Origin: Lachnospiraceae bacterium
GTDB taxonomy: Bacteria > Bacillota > Clostridia > Lachnospirales > Lachnospiraceae
Length of the DNA: 49,280 nucleotides
Assembly (NCBI GenBank): GCA_029338675.1
Contig: JAQYAV010000148.1
Coordinates: 1-49,280 of the forward strand
Direction: 5' to 3'
A model generated the notes under the pieces. That model had not been told where the DNA came from. It searched no databases and saw nothing but the letters and a program-made list of their open reading frames with translations. The first letter of the stretch is position 1, and each line of letters opens with the position of its first letter. Below are positions 27,253 through 35,822 of the stretch, piece after piece. The translations under genes and the position numbers were made by a program.

Positions 27253-27385
27253 TTTTTTCCTCCTACAAATTACGTGCATATATAACAACTTTCCGTTGTT
27301 CGTATATTATAATCATTTTTTTAGCTATTATCAATTATTTTCTTTGAATTAGCCAAAATAATTTGTGAGAAAAAATTGCAATAAG

Positions 27386-28222
27386 CTAACATCCTAGATT
27401 ATATTTTAATCTTATTTTATCCGCTAATAATGCTATAAATTCTGAATTACTTGGTTTTCCCTTTGCAAAGCTTATTCCTTTTCCAAATAATTCTTCAATT
27501 AATTCATCGCTGCCTCTATCCCAAGCTACCTCTATGGCATGTCTTACTGAACGTTCCACCCTACTTGTTGTGCTATTATATTTCTTGGCTATATCAGGAT
27601 ATAAAATTTTTGTAATTCCATCTAATACCTCCATATCCTTAACTGCCATAATAATTGCTGTTCTAATGTACTGATAGCCCTTTAAATTGGCTGGTATCCC
27701 TATTTTTCTAAGCATATATGTCACGTCTGTTTCTAGCTTTTTATCCAAGCAAGAGCCAATTGTTTCAGTAGCAATTTCTTCATTGTCTATGCCACTTCCT
27801 AGATTAGCTTCTGTAAGATTATCATTTAACCCAACTTCATCTAAATGCTTTATGTAAACTTTCTTTATTCTATTTAAAACAGTTTCCTTATCAAAAGGTT
27901 TAAGCATATAATACTCAGCCCCAAGTGCAAATGCATCTGATGTAAGATTTTTATGGTCAAAAGAAGAGACAACAATAAATGCTGGATTTTTTATTGTTGC
28001 ATCTGCATTTACATATTCCATAACTGCAATTCCATCTAATTCTGGCATAAGTAAATCTAACAAAACTACATCTGGCTGCTTTTCTTTTATTAGCGTAATC
28101 AACCTTTTTCCATCAAGAGCACGACCAACTACCTCCAATTCGTTGTCACTATTTACTATTTCAACTAGCATCCTTAAAGTTATTTCGTTGTCGTCAGCAA
28201 TGGCAACCTTTAGTTTATTCAT
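27386..28222 (-). CDS. spo0A: Sporulation master regulator Spo0A
   Basis: A 278-residue response regulator. The receiver has the acidic pair in IADDNE, the phosphorylated Asp in VVLLDLLMPELDG and the conserved Lys in YMLKPFDKE. After a ~40-residue linker the C-terminal Spo0A-specific DNA-binding domain carries the hallmark KYNSTTSRVERSVRHAIEVAWDRG. GAGG precedes the start at 28222. It differs from the family signature by Ser for Ala in SRVERSVRHA. spoIVB, the usual neighbour in many Firmicutes, is not adjacent. Its promoter region carries two 0A-box-like sequences. Confidence 0.95.
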   Translation of the reverse strand: MNKLKVAIADDNEITLRMLVEIVNSDNELEVVGRALDGKRLITLIKEKQPDVVLLDLLMPELDGIAVMEYVNADATIKNPAFIVVSSFDHKNLTSDAFALGAEYYMLKPFDKETVLNRIKKVYIKHLDEVGLNDNLTEANLGSGIDNEEIATETIGSCLDKKLETDVTYMLRKIGIPANLKGYQYIRTAIIMAVKDMEVLDGITKILYPDIAKKYNSTTSRVERSVRHAIEVAWDRGSDELIEELFGKGISFAKGKPSNSEFIALLADKIRLKYNLGC

Positions 28223-28265
28223 AACAAATTCCTCATTTATATGTAAAACCACAATTTACAGTTTT

Positions 28266-28320
28266 ATTATACTAGTGACAATTATATTATCAATAAATAG
28301 TTTTCAACAAATATCGACAT
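28266..28320 (-). promoter_or_regulatory. spo0A promoter with two 0A-box-like sites
   Basis: On the minus strand TTGATA (28288-28293), 16 bases, TATAAT (28266-28271). Upstream lie TTTGTTGAA (28303-28311), one base from the 0A box TTTGTCGAA, and TGTCGA (28314-28319). Their position just before the -35 fits autoregulation by Spo0A; this is inferred. Confidence 0.5.
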
Positions 28321-28347
28321 TTTTTGATTTTAATTTATTTTTTCTAA

Positions 28348-28980
28348 CTAATTGCTTTTAATTACTTCGTATATTTTGTGTGCCAGCTTTTTGTGTTCCG
28401 ACGGCATAAGGTGTAACGAATCTTCTAAAGAAGGCATTACAGCTTTAGCTGCATCGACAAATATACAACCTTGCCTATTAGCAACCTCTTCATAATATTT
28501 TGCAAATTTCTTAGATTCTATCACTGATTTCTCATCAAAATCATTGCCAAATGGAGACTGACATATCCCTTCTCCAATATATGGAGGAGAAATTAAAATT
28601 ATTTTTGGAAGCTTCACATTCTTTGAATCGGAAAAATCCTTCACTTCTTCAACTAATGTCTCTGCTCCTTTTGCAACCTCCTTTGCACCTACTCCAAACT
28701 GAAACTTTAAATCATTTGTTCCAAGCATCATAACAAAATAATCTATAGGTTTATGGGAATTAAGACAAGGCTTAAGATATGTTAACCCATTTTTCCACAC
28801 ATCACTTGGAACCTCCAAAATAGTGGTCCTGCCATTACAGCCTTCCTCAATAACCTCATAATCAGCACCTAACAGGTCCTTCAAAATTCCAGTCCACCTT
28901 ATACCCTTACTCCATCTTTCCCCATCAACCGGACTATATCCATAGGTATTCGAATCACCATAACATAAAACTGTCTGCAT
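28348..28980 (-). CDS. SGNH/GDSL-family hydrolase (esterase)
   Basis: A 210-residue cytosolic SGNH hydrolase. Block I is CYGDSNTYGY with the nucleophilic Ser; block II has the Gly in EEGCNGRTT; block III is LGTNDLK with the oxyanion Asn; block V gives the Asp-His pair in EDSLHLMPSEH. There is no signal peptide. The closest general type is the short arylesterase/acyl-CoA thioesterase-like group. GAGGAAG precedes the ATG. Substrate unknown. Confidence 0.9.
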   Translation of the reverse strand: MQTVLCYGDSNTYGYSPVDGERWSKGIRWTGILKDLLGADYEVIEEGCNGRTTILEVPSDVWKNGLTYLKPCLNSHKPIDYFVMMLGTNDLKFQFGVGAKEVAKGAETLVEEVKDFSDSKNVKLPKIILISPPYIGEGICQSPFGNDFDEKSVIESKKFAKYYEEVANRQGCIFVDAAKAVMPSLEDSLHLMPSEHKKLAHKIYEVIKSN

Positions 28981-29078
28981 AATATCTTCCTCTCAAAAAC
29001 CTTGAGCTTTTTTACTCATCTTTTCATAGTGCACTTTACACTATCAAACTTTGGCTTACGTATTTGTTTTTCGAATAA

Positions 29079-29729
29079 TTATGGTTCCACTTCACTAGTG
29101 TTTCCACATTTTGGGCACGTAACCATAAGTTTTCCTTTGTTGCCAGGAATTCTGCTTCTTTGTCCGCAATTGTTACATTCAATTAGAATAAATTCCTGTT
29201 CGTTTTTATTTTTGTTTTGTTTTTTTGTTTTTGATTTTTTACTTTTGACGTAGTTGTCCTCTGCATTTTTGTTAAATCCATTTTTAAGTGCTTCTAATGG
29301 AGTTTGGCGAAGCAGCCCAAGCTTATATCTAGATGACATATATCTGAAAATGCTATAAACGCAAAATACTATTCCTAGTAAACCTAGTGGAATATAAGAT
29401 GGATTTAGCAAAAACTGTGCAACACTAAGTAAGATTACAATAACACTAAAGGTTGCTGTCCATTTTATCACAAGGATTTTACCCATTTCAGATAATTTAT
29501 TATTTAAGCCACTTAGCCACACCCTTCTTTGTAGCTTGCTTCCCATAGACGAGAATACCAAGAAGGCAATATATGGTATACATGTAAATACAATTGCCAA
29601 TGCTGCTATAGCCTTAAATATTAAGCATAATACTAGAATAATTACAAGTATAACTGCTCCAATAGCAAGTTTAATCCTCCACATGGTCTGTTTGTAGTTA
29701 TCCTGATTTTCGTCATCATTAAACATCAT
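29079..29729 (-). CDS. Membrane protein with C-terminal zinc ribbon
   Basis: A 216-residue protein with about four membrane helices in two pairs (KLAIGAVILVIILVLCLIF, AALAIVFTCIPYIAFLVF, TATFSVIVILLSVAQFLL, LGLLGIVFCVYSIFRYM), a basic Lys/Asn-rich linker and a C-terminal zinc ribbon (CNNCGQRSRIP then CPKCGNTSEVEP). The ribbon lies in the cytoplasm and could bind nucleic acid or protein. AAAGGAG places the start at codon 3 of the longest frame (29729). I do not recognise a named family. Confidence 0.75.
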   Translation of the reverse strand: MMFNDDENQDNYKQTMWRIKLAIGAVILVIILVLCLIFKAIAALAIVFTCIPYIAFLVFSSMGSKLQRRVWLSGLNNKLSEMGKILVIKWTATFSVIVILLSVAQFLLNPSYIPLGLLGIVFCVYSIFRYMSSRYKLGLLRQTPLEALKNGFNKNAEDNYVKSKKSKTKKQNKNKNEQEFILIECNNCGQRSRIPGNKGKLMVTCPKCGNTSEVEP

Positions 29730-29880
29730 TTCCATCTCCTTTGTAAATCATAATTCACTTTCGAGAAATATAACACAATTCATAACAAAAAACAAATAAT
29801 ACAATTATTTATACTTTATTTTTCTTAACACGCATTATTAATCTCGCCGACTAAAGCCAACTAACTTATAGCCGCTTATA

Positions 29881-30972
29881 TCAATATAATATTCCATCAT
29901 AGTAGTTAAGCATAAGACGAACAACTTCTGAATAATTTGGAGTAACACCATAGTAATCCATGTAGGTTTCAGTGAATTTTTTATCTAACTTTTCAACTAC
30001 TTCTGTAGATATAAATTCCTTCTTACTTTCTATTTCTGCAAGTGCATTCTTTGTGTAGATTATGGCATCCTTCCAAACCCTGTTATCGCATTTTTCTAAT
30101 GCTTTCTTATTTTTCACAGTCGCTATATCATCTTCCAAATAATATAATACTGAAATATACCCTGCATATTGTACCTCTTTGTTATCACTTCCAATGCATG
30201 CCAGATAAGAAATAAAGTTGGCTTCATCCTCATACATATAGCCTTTTAGGTGAGCTAGTTCATGGGCTATTGTCGATGGCAAAAATGTAGGAGACAGATA
30301 TTTTATGTAATTCGCCTCCAGTGAAAACGGAAAATAAACTCCAATTGTTCCTGTCTGATTCATGAAAAATGAATTCATTATTCTTTTAGCATTTGGATAG
30401 TATCCTTTTAATCTTGGATACTGCTTCGAAAGCTTTCTAAGTGCCTGTTTAACCTCTTCCTGCACATTGTCTGGTAAGCACACAAGACCATCTTCATCTC
30501 GTTTTACTTCCTTATATAATTCGTTGCATTCACTAACAACATAGTTATACACTGTTATTATTTCTTCTTCGCTGTAGCTTTTCTTCGCTGGTCTTTCAAA
30601 TGTAATTCTCGAACAATTATAAGGTATTGAACAGTTAAATGTCATTAGTAAGCAGGTAATTAATATCAATGTGAAAAACACTTTATAATATCCTTTGCAA
30701 AAGCTCTTATATGCTTCTTTTTTTATAAATATTAGTAAAATACTAAATATCATAGCCATAAGCACAACTATTATCATTGCTATTATCATTAATTCCCCGA
30801 CTGACACAGGAAATAAACCCATAAGCCTCCCATATGTATTAGCCCAAATTCTATATATATGATCTGTATAGAAATCACAAAATAGTCTTATCCTTGCTAA
30901 TATATTAAACACCACTATAATAATTATGCTGATTATTACAAATAACCTATATGCTGATATTTTTTTCTTCAT
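29881..30972 (-). CDS. DUF3810-family membrane metalloprotease-like protein
   Basis: A 363-residue protein with three N-terminal membrane helices (to residue ~110), then a soluble domain containing STIAHELAHLKGYMYEDEANFISYLAC: HExxH followed by a glutamate, the arrangement of a zincin-like metalloprotease. This combination is the DUF3810 family. FPFSLEANYIKYLSPTFLPS just before the motif is also typical. A GAGGTACTT stretch precedes the ATG. Substrate and partners are unknown; neighbours give no clue. Confidence 0.87.
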   Translation of the reverse strand: MKKKISAYRLFVIISIIIIVVFNILARIRLFCDFYTDHIYRIWANTYGRLMGLFPVSVGELMIIAMIIVVLMAMIFSILLIFIKKEAYKSFCKGYYKVFFTLILITCLLMTFNCSIPYNCSRITFERPAKKSYSEEEIITVYNYVVSECNELYKEVKRDEDGLVCLPDNVQEEVKQALRKLSKQYPRLKGYYPNAKRIMNSFFMNQTGTIGVYFPFSLEANYIKYLSPTFLPSTIAHELAHLKGYMYEDEANFISYLACIGSDNKEVQYAGYISVLYYLEDDIATVKNKKALEKCDNRVWKDAIIYTKNALAEIESKKEFISTEVVEKLDKKFTETYMDYYGVTPNYSEVVRLMLNYYDGILY

Positions 30973-31266
30973 AAGTACCTCTCATATATGTTTTTAATAT
31001 CTAATAGCAAAATCATATCATTACATCATATTATTGTGAATATATTTTCTAATTTCATTTGATTTTTATAATTTAATTTTCGTTTTTGTACCATACTCCT
31101 ATCCAAAGCCTCTCTTTCATAATATGAGAATTATTTATAAAAATTGTAGAAATCTATTATCAGTTTTACATTCATGTAGCCACTTGTTATATTTTGTATG
31201 TAAGATATTATCAAATGCGAAATGTATTAATAAAATGTACTTGCCAAAGACAAAAAAGAAACAAAA
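30973..31266. other. Spacer upstream of the DUF3810 gene
   Basis: AT-rich, no gene or RNA supported. It should hold the promoter of the DUF3810 gene, but no clear -35/-10 pair stands out. The right part runs into the terminator of the repeat-protein gene. Confidence 0.4.
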
Positions 31267-31310
31267 GGTGGAGAATCACTTAACCAAAGTGTTTCTCCAC
31301 CTCTTGTTTT
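31261..31310 (-). terminator. Terminator of the QPNNQGMNGF-repeat protein gene
   Basis: GGTGGAGAA-T-CACTT (31267-31281) pairs with AAGTG-T-TTCTCCACC (31287-31301) around AACCA; one mismatch. T-rich on both outer sides, about 80 bases past the stop at 31381. Confidence 0.8.
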
Positions 31311-31380
31311 ATTACAACTCTTTATCTTATACGAGCGATATTGTACCACACCTTACGATGTAAAAAAAGTAAATTCTCGC

Positions 31381-32925
31381 TTACTTATCATAATTTTCTA
31401 TTTTAATTTCTTCTAATTTTCCATCTGAAAAATCGAATTTAATATTATTTGCATAAATATCGCTTGATACAGCATAAGTTCTTGTAGCATAACCAGATGA
31501 GCCATCGTATGAATCAGTAGGCTGTTCTCCCATTAAATTAACAACCTCATCAATAGTCATTCCAAATGTAACACCATTTGTTAACGAAAAATCTTTAGAG
31601 AATGTATACAAGCTAGACTTTTCAATTGAAATGCTCAAAATCTCACAATCCTTTGCTGCCTTTGCATCAGTTGTAGCATTCTTAAAGCTTACATTCACTG
31701 TATCTCCTGCTGAATTTTCAGCTGCAACAGATACAGTATAAGAATTTGCAGGAACTGACTCATTTGCATATGCTGATAAATCAAATCCCCATGCTTCAAC
31801 ATCTGAGTACTTTAATGGCCATGAATATGTTTTTCCATCTAAGTTAAACTTTAAGTCTCTCCAGTTACCGTTTGCAGTTGGAGCAGGAGTATCATTATTC
31901 TGTGCCTCTGTAGTTGCTTCTGTAGTTGCCTCTGTTGTTGCCTCTGTAGTTGCTTCTGTTGTTGCTTCTGTTGTTGCCTCTGTTGTTATAATATCTTCTG
32001 TAGTTGTTGCTTCCTCAGTTGTTTCTGTAACAGCTTGTGTTGTTATATCACTTCCAGAATCATCTAAAATCTGTAAGTCATCATTTGTAATATAATACCA
32101 TTTACTAGACATTTTAACGAGGACAAAATTAATCTTACCTCTAGATACATACTGCACACCATCTAATGAATATGAAATATCACACTCCAAACTAACATCA
32201 GCAGCTTCCTTTAGCATCATTGCATTAATACCCTTAAAGTTATATTTGCTCTTAATACCATCTAATTCTGAGCTTGAATAATTCTTTGTTACTGTAACCT
32301 TAGTGTTAGAAATCTTTGTGCCCCTTTCTTTTCTAACTGTAGCGTTACTATCAAAATATTGTCCAAAAGAATCTTTGTTAGAAGTAGTAGGTGGTAACAA
32401 ATCTAAATATTCATCTTTGTTGTTATTATTCATAGAATCTACATACTTATCAATTACTGCTTCAATCGAACTTGCACCGCCTTTATTAAAGTAAACCATA
32501 GTTATTGCAAATGCAAGTACTACAAGCAATGCTATAACTCCAACTACAATACCAACAATTAGCGGAGCCTTGGATTTTTTCTTTGGTGGCTTATATCCAT
32601 TTTTTCCCTGATTATTCTGCTGACCAAATCCGTTCATTCCCTGATTATTTGGCTGATTAAATCCGTTCATTCCCTGATTATTTGGCTGACTAAATCCGTT
32701 CATTCCCTGATTATTCTGCGGTTGACTAAATCCGTTCATTCCCTGATTATTTGGCTGACTAAATCCGTTCATTCCCTGATTATTTGGCTGACCAAATCCG
32801 TTCATTCCTTGATTATTTGGCTGACTAAATCCGTTCATTCCTTGATTATTCTGCGGTTGACCAAGTCCGTTCATTCCATCATTATTTGGAACATTTCCTC
32901 CAAAGTTATTTTGATTATTATCCAT
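31381..32925 (-). CDS. Membrane protein with QPNNQGMNGF repeats and extracytoplasmic domains
   Basis: A 514-residue protein. Residues ~18-110 are about nine copies of a ~10-11-residue unit (QPNNQGMNGF and variants), a flexible cytoplasmic tail. KKKSKAPL precedes one membrane helix (IVGIVVGVIALLVVLAFAITMVYF). Outside follow a DUF4878/NTF2-like domain (EAVIDKYVDSMNNNNKDEYLDLLPP), a Thr-rich TTEA linker of seven tandem units, and a C-terminal domain with DGKTYSWPLKYSDVEAWGFD and a Gly-Met-Thr repeat-like turn, both common in Lachnospiraceae envelope proteins. AGGAGG precedes the ATG. Function not known; the order tail-helix-sensor suggests envelope monitoring. Confidence 0.8.
   Translation of the reverse strand: MDNNQNNFGGNVPNNDGMNGLGQPQNNQGMNGFSQPNNQGMNGFGQPNNQGMNGFSQPNNQGMNGFSQPQNNQGMNGFSQPNNQGMNGFNQPNNQGMNGFGQQNNQGKNGYKPPKKKSKAPLIVGIVVGVIALLVVLAFAITMVYFNKGGASSIEAVIDKYVDSMNNNNKDEYLDLLPPTTSNKDSFGQYFDSNATVRKERGTKISNTKVTVTKNYSSSELDGIKSKYNFKGINAMMLKEAADVSLECDISYSLDGVQYVSRGKINFVLVKMSSKWYYITNDDLQILDDSGSDITTQAVTETTEEATTTEDIITTEATTEATTEATTEATTEATTEATTEAQNNDTPAPTANGNWRDLKFNLDGKTYSWPLKYSDVEAWGFDLSAYANESVPANSYTVSVAAENSAGDTVNVSFKNATTDAKAAKDCEILSISIEKSSLYTFSKDFSLTNGVTFGMTIDEVVNLMGEQPTDSYDGSSGYATRTYAVSSDIYANNIKFDFSDGKLEEIKIENYDK
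32630..32880. repeat. In-frame tandem repeats of 30-33 bp
   Basis: About eight units containing the plus-strand core CCGTTCATTCCCTGATTATT with slight variants. They encode the QPNNQGMNGF-type repeats. Near identity at DNA level suggests recent expansion; copy number may vary between strains. Confidence 0.8.
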
Positions 32926-33056
32926 TTTGTTCTCCTCCTAAATAAAATACTTATTTATGTTCAAATATTCCTTGGCAAACTTGCTACTAGATACGCATCA
33001 GTTATTACCTGCAGCTTCCTTTGCACATCCCAACAATCTGCCAGAAACTTTATGAA

Positions 33057-34169
33057 TTATTTGTTGTCCTCTGTATCATCTAGCGATTTAACAATTGCTT
33101 TCTTCTGTAACATTGTAAATATAAATCCTAGTACAAAGGATAATGCCATTGAAACTAAAAACATTGCAAAACCAGGACCATAATATGCAACACAGGTTAA
33201 GAAGCTAGGAAAAGCGAATGACGTACACCTTGTTCCTGCAAATCCTGCTATAGCACCTCCCACTGCACCTGACAAGCACGCTGCAATCATAGGTCTTAAC
33301 AATGGAACATTTACACCAAATAATGCTGGTTCCGTAACCCCTAAAGCTGCTGTAAATGAAGCCTGATATGCCAAACGTTTCTTCTCTTTGTTCTTCTTAT
33401 ACATAAGTCCTACTGCAAGTGCTGCACCAGCCTGACCATAAACAGCACCTCCTACAAGAGGCATTATTACGTCATATCCATAATTAGCAACGTTACTTAT
33501 GCTAACTGGAACTACACTCCAATGTGCTCCTATAACAACCATCGGTTGCATGAAAAAGCCCATAAATGCACCTGCTACAACAGCATTCCATTCATATATT
33601 GCAAAGAATATTTTTGTTAAAATATCTCCAATCCAAGATCCCATTGGTCCAAATAATAAAAATGTTATCGGAAGGACGATTATGCAACATATTATTGGCT
33701 TAGTAAAGCCTCTAATGGCCTCTGGTATATATTTATCACAAGGCTTCTCAACAAAATGTAATAAGCCTATTGCAAGCAAAACCGGTATTACGCTCGAGTG
33801 ATAAATCGTAGACGGAATAGTAAGTCCTAAGAAATCTATTGTCTGACCATTCTCCAATGAAGCTGTTATGTCTGGATAAAGCATCGCAAACGGTATCAAC
33901 AGTGATAAAAATGGATCTGTTTTCCACTGCTTGGCGGCTGTAATCGCCAAAAGGCAAGGAAGAAAATAAAAGAATCCATCTGATACAGCATAAAACAATC
34001 TGTATACTCCACTTGTTTCAGATAATACTCCAAAGGTTGCCAGCAATACTACAACACTTTTCATAATACTTGTTGCAGTTAATAGATTAAGTATGGGGAA
34101 AAATATTCCTGATATTTGCTCCATTACTTTTTTGAATACGCTTTTGTTATTATCGACTTTGATATTCAT
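33057..34169 (-). CDS. PTS EIIC permease domain, orphan
   Basis: A 370-residue membrane protein of the glucose/sucrose/beta-glucoside PTS family EIIC type. Recognisable stretches are SVFKKVMEQISGIFFPILN at the N-terminus, MVVIGAHWSVVPV and the conserved LGVTEPALFGVNVPLLRPM. About ten hydrophobic segments. It has neither the phosphorylated Cys domain (EIIB) nor EIIA, and neither is encoded nearby, so it must borrow EIIB from elsewhere or work differently. AAGGAT precedes the ATG. Substrate unknown. Confidence 0.88.
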   Translation of the reverse strand: MNIKVDNNKSVFKKVMEQISGIFFPILNLLTATSIMKSVVVLLATFGVLSETSGVYRLFYAVSDGFFYFLPCLLAITAAKQWKTDPFLSLLIPFAMLYPDITASLENGQTIDFLGLTIPSTIYHSSVIPVLLAIGLLHFVEKPCDKYIPEAIRGFTKPIICCIIVLPITFLLFGPMGSWIGDILTKIFFAIYEWNAVVAGAFMGFFMQPMVVIGAHWSVVPVSISNVANYGYDVIMPLVGGAVYGQAGAALAVGLMYKKNKEKKRLAYQASFTAALGVTEPALFGVNVPLLRPMIAACLSGAVGGAIAGFAGTRCTSFAFPSFLTCVAYYGPGFAMFLVSMALSFVLGFIFTMLQKKAIVKSLDDTEDNK

Positions 34170-34504
34170 TGTTATCCTTACTCTTTTCGTATTATTTCTC
34201 TATAAACAATTATAAGGTATGAATAATTTATCGTCAAAATTAATTTTACATATTTTACTGGCAAAACCATATTTGCGTTTTTCCTTATCTATTTATAATA
34301 CTATTGCATTGGTACTAAAGTTTCATTTTTTTAAAATTTTTTTAAATATTGTAATCTGTTTCTGTTTGGTAAGTAGGAAATCTTTAAAAAAACAAAAATC
34401 ACTGACAAAATGCCGGTGACTCTTGTTTTGTTGAACACTATTTCTAGCGAGTAAAAGTAATATTAAAATAAGCAATATTAATTTGTAGCTATAGATATTA
34501 TCAT
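34170..34504. other. Spacer between SDR gene and PTS permease gene
   Basis: No gene supported. It contains the terminator of the SDR gene at about 34390-34428 (on the minus strand AGTCAC pairs with GTGATT, then TTTGTTTTTTT). The rest is AT-rich without recognisable structure. Confidence 0.5.
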
Positions 34505-35524
34505 TTATCTACTTAAAATTCTTTTTTTAGCCGCCTCTAATTCTTCTATTACTAAGTCACACCATCTGTCAAATTTTTCATCCTCAATCTGACATTCCTT
34601 GTGTTCTCTAATATAGTCTAGAACCATTTTAATGCCTTCCTCTGCGCGAGTTTTTGCAACAAAACCAGGAACTGCATTCTTAAGCTTAGTATTATCAAAT
34701 ACAACTGTATTAGATTTATCTCCAATTAATCCGCCCTTAAAATCATAATCACTTGCTGCATCAAGGAATTCTGAAGAAACGTAATAAGGCTTAAATTCAA
34801 CTCCAAGGTAATCTGCAATTATCTTATATATCTGGTTCCATGTAAGAGATTCATCACTTGTAATCTGGAATGCTTCTCCTATTGCATGTGGATTTCCCAT
34901 TAGTCCAATAAAGCCTTCTGCAAAATCCTCGTTATATGTAATAGTCCATAGACTAGTTCCATCTCCATGAATTATTACTGGCTTTCCTTCCATCATTCTC
35001 TTAATTACCTGATAGCTTCCGTTATCCCCATGAACACCAAGTGGAACGGAACGAAGATCATAAGTGTGACTTGGTCTAATTATTGTAACTGGAAATCCAT
35101 TTTCTCTGTACATTTTGAGCAAGAATTCCTCCGAGGCAATCTTGTTTCTTGAATACTCCCAATATGGATTAGCAAGTGTAGTTGCCTCTGTAATTCTATA
35201 ATCCTTAACTGGCTTATGATATGCCGAAGCCGAGCTAATATACATATATTGTTTTGTCTTACCTGCAAATAATCTGTAATCTCTTTCTACCTGTTCAACT
35301 GTAAAGCCTATAAAATCGCATACAACGTCAAAGCTTAAATCCTTAATAAGCTCCTTAACAGCCTCTTCATCATTTATGTCTTTCTTAAGCCATTTTACTT
35401 CTCCAGCTATTACATCATTTCTGTTTCCTCTGTTAAGCAAATATAAATCCACATTTTTTTCAGCAAGCTTTCTAGAAATAGCAGTGCTAATTGTACCTGT
35501 TCCACCTATGAATAAAACCTTCAT
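34505..35524 (-). CDS. NAD-dependent epimerase/dehydratase-family protein (extended SDR)
   Basis: A 339-residue extended short-chain dehydrogenase. Rossmann motif is LFIGGTGTISTAISRKL; substrate-side motifs are YISSASAYHK (catalytic Ser region) and EYSRNKIASEEFL, where the YxxxK pair reads Y-S-R-N-K; TIIRPSHTYD follows. GTISTA with no further Gly resembles the CSP41/RNA-binding-like subgroup of SDRs, so function may be sugar-nucleotide modification or RNA-related. Start 35524 has GGAGG 8 bases upstream; the longer frame lacks one. It is transcribed alone. Confidence 0.85.
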   Translation of the reverse strand: MKVLFIGGTGTISTAISRKLAEKNVDLYLLNRGNRNDVIAGEVKWLKKDINDEEAVKELIKDLSFDVVCDFIGFTVEQVERDYRLFAGKTKQYMYISSASAYHKPVKDYRITEATTLANPYWEYSRNKIASEEFLLKMYRENGFPVTIIRPSHTYDLRSVPLGVHGDNGSYQVIKRMMEGKPVIIHGDGTSLWTITYNEDFAEGFIGLMGNPHAIGEAFQITSDESLTWNQIYKIIADYLGVEFKPYYVSSEFLDAASDYDFKGGLIGDKSNTVVFDNTKLKNAVPGFVAKTRAEEGIKMVLDYIREHKECQIEDEKFDRWCDLVIEELEAAKKRILSR

Positions 35525-35822
35525 GCCATATACCTCCAATTTTCTACTAAATTTCACACGAACCATAAGCGATTAATTTATTTATGTATTTATGAATTTA
35601 TTTCCTTTCATACATTAATATTAAATGTATTCGCCTATTTTTTGTTTGATTAATTCTATCATAACAATTTTCGTAAATAATCTTTTGAGGCTATATAGTG
35701 CATTTTCATCCAATTTTTCAATGGTTTTATTCAGCTAAACAATACAACTAGCACTCTATTTTCTCTTTATTATATAATTTTAGTAATTTTTATATTATTC
35801 CATATATTTTATATTATGTACC
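35525..35822. other. Spacer between amt and the SDR gene
   Basis: AT-rich, no gene or clear RNA. AGTGC near 35696 and GCACT near 35751 could pair as a long-loop hairpin after amt, but no strong T tract follows, so the amt terminator is not securely identified. Confidence 0.35.

Noticed and set aside
27330-27372. Inverted repeat AATTATTTT/AAAATAATT near the end of spo0A as a terminator
   Set aside because: The stem is purely A-T and no T tract follows in the direction of spo0A transcription.
32630-33183. Regular ~30-bp repeats and a plus-strand ORF with repeated LTKSVHSLIIW
   Set aside because: The repeats look CRISPR-like at first, but they have no unique spacers and are the codons of QPNNQGMNGF units on the minus strand; the plus-strand ORF is their shadow.
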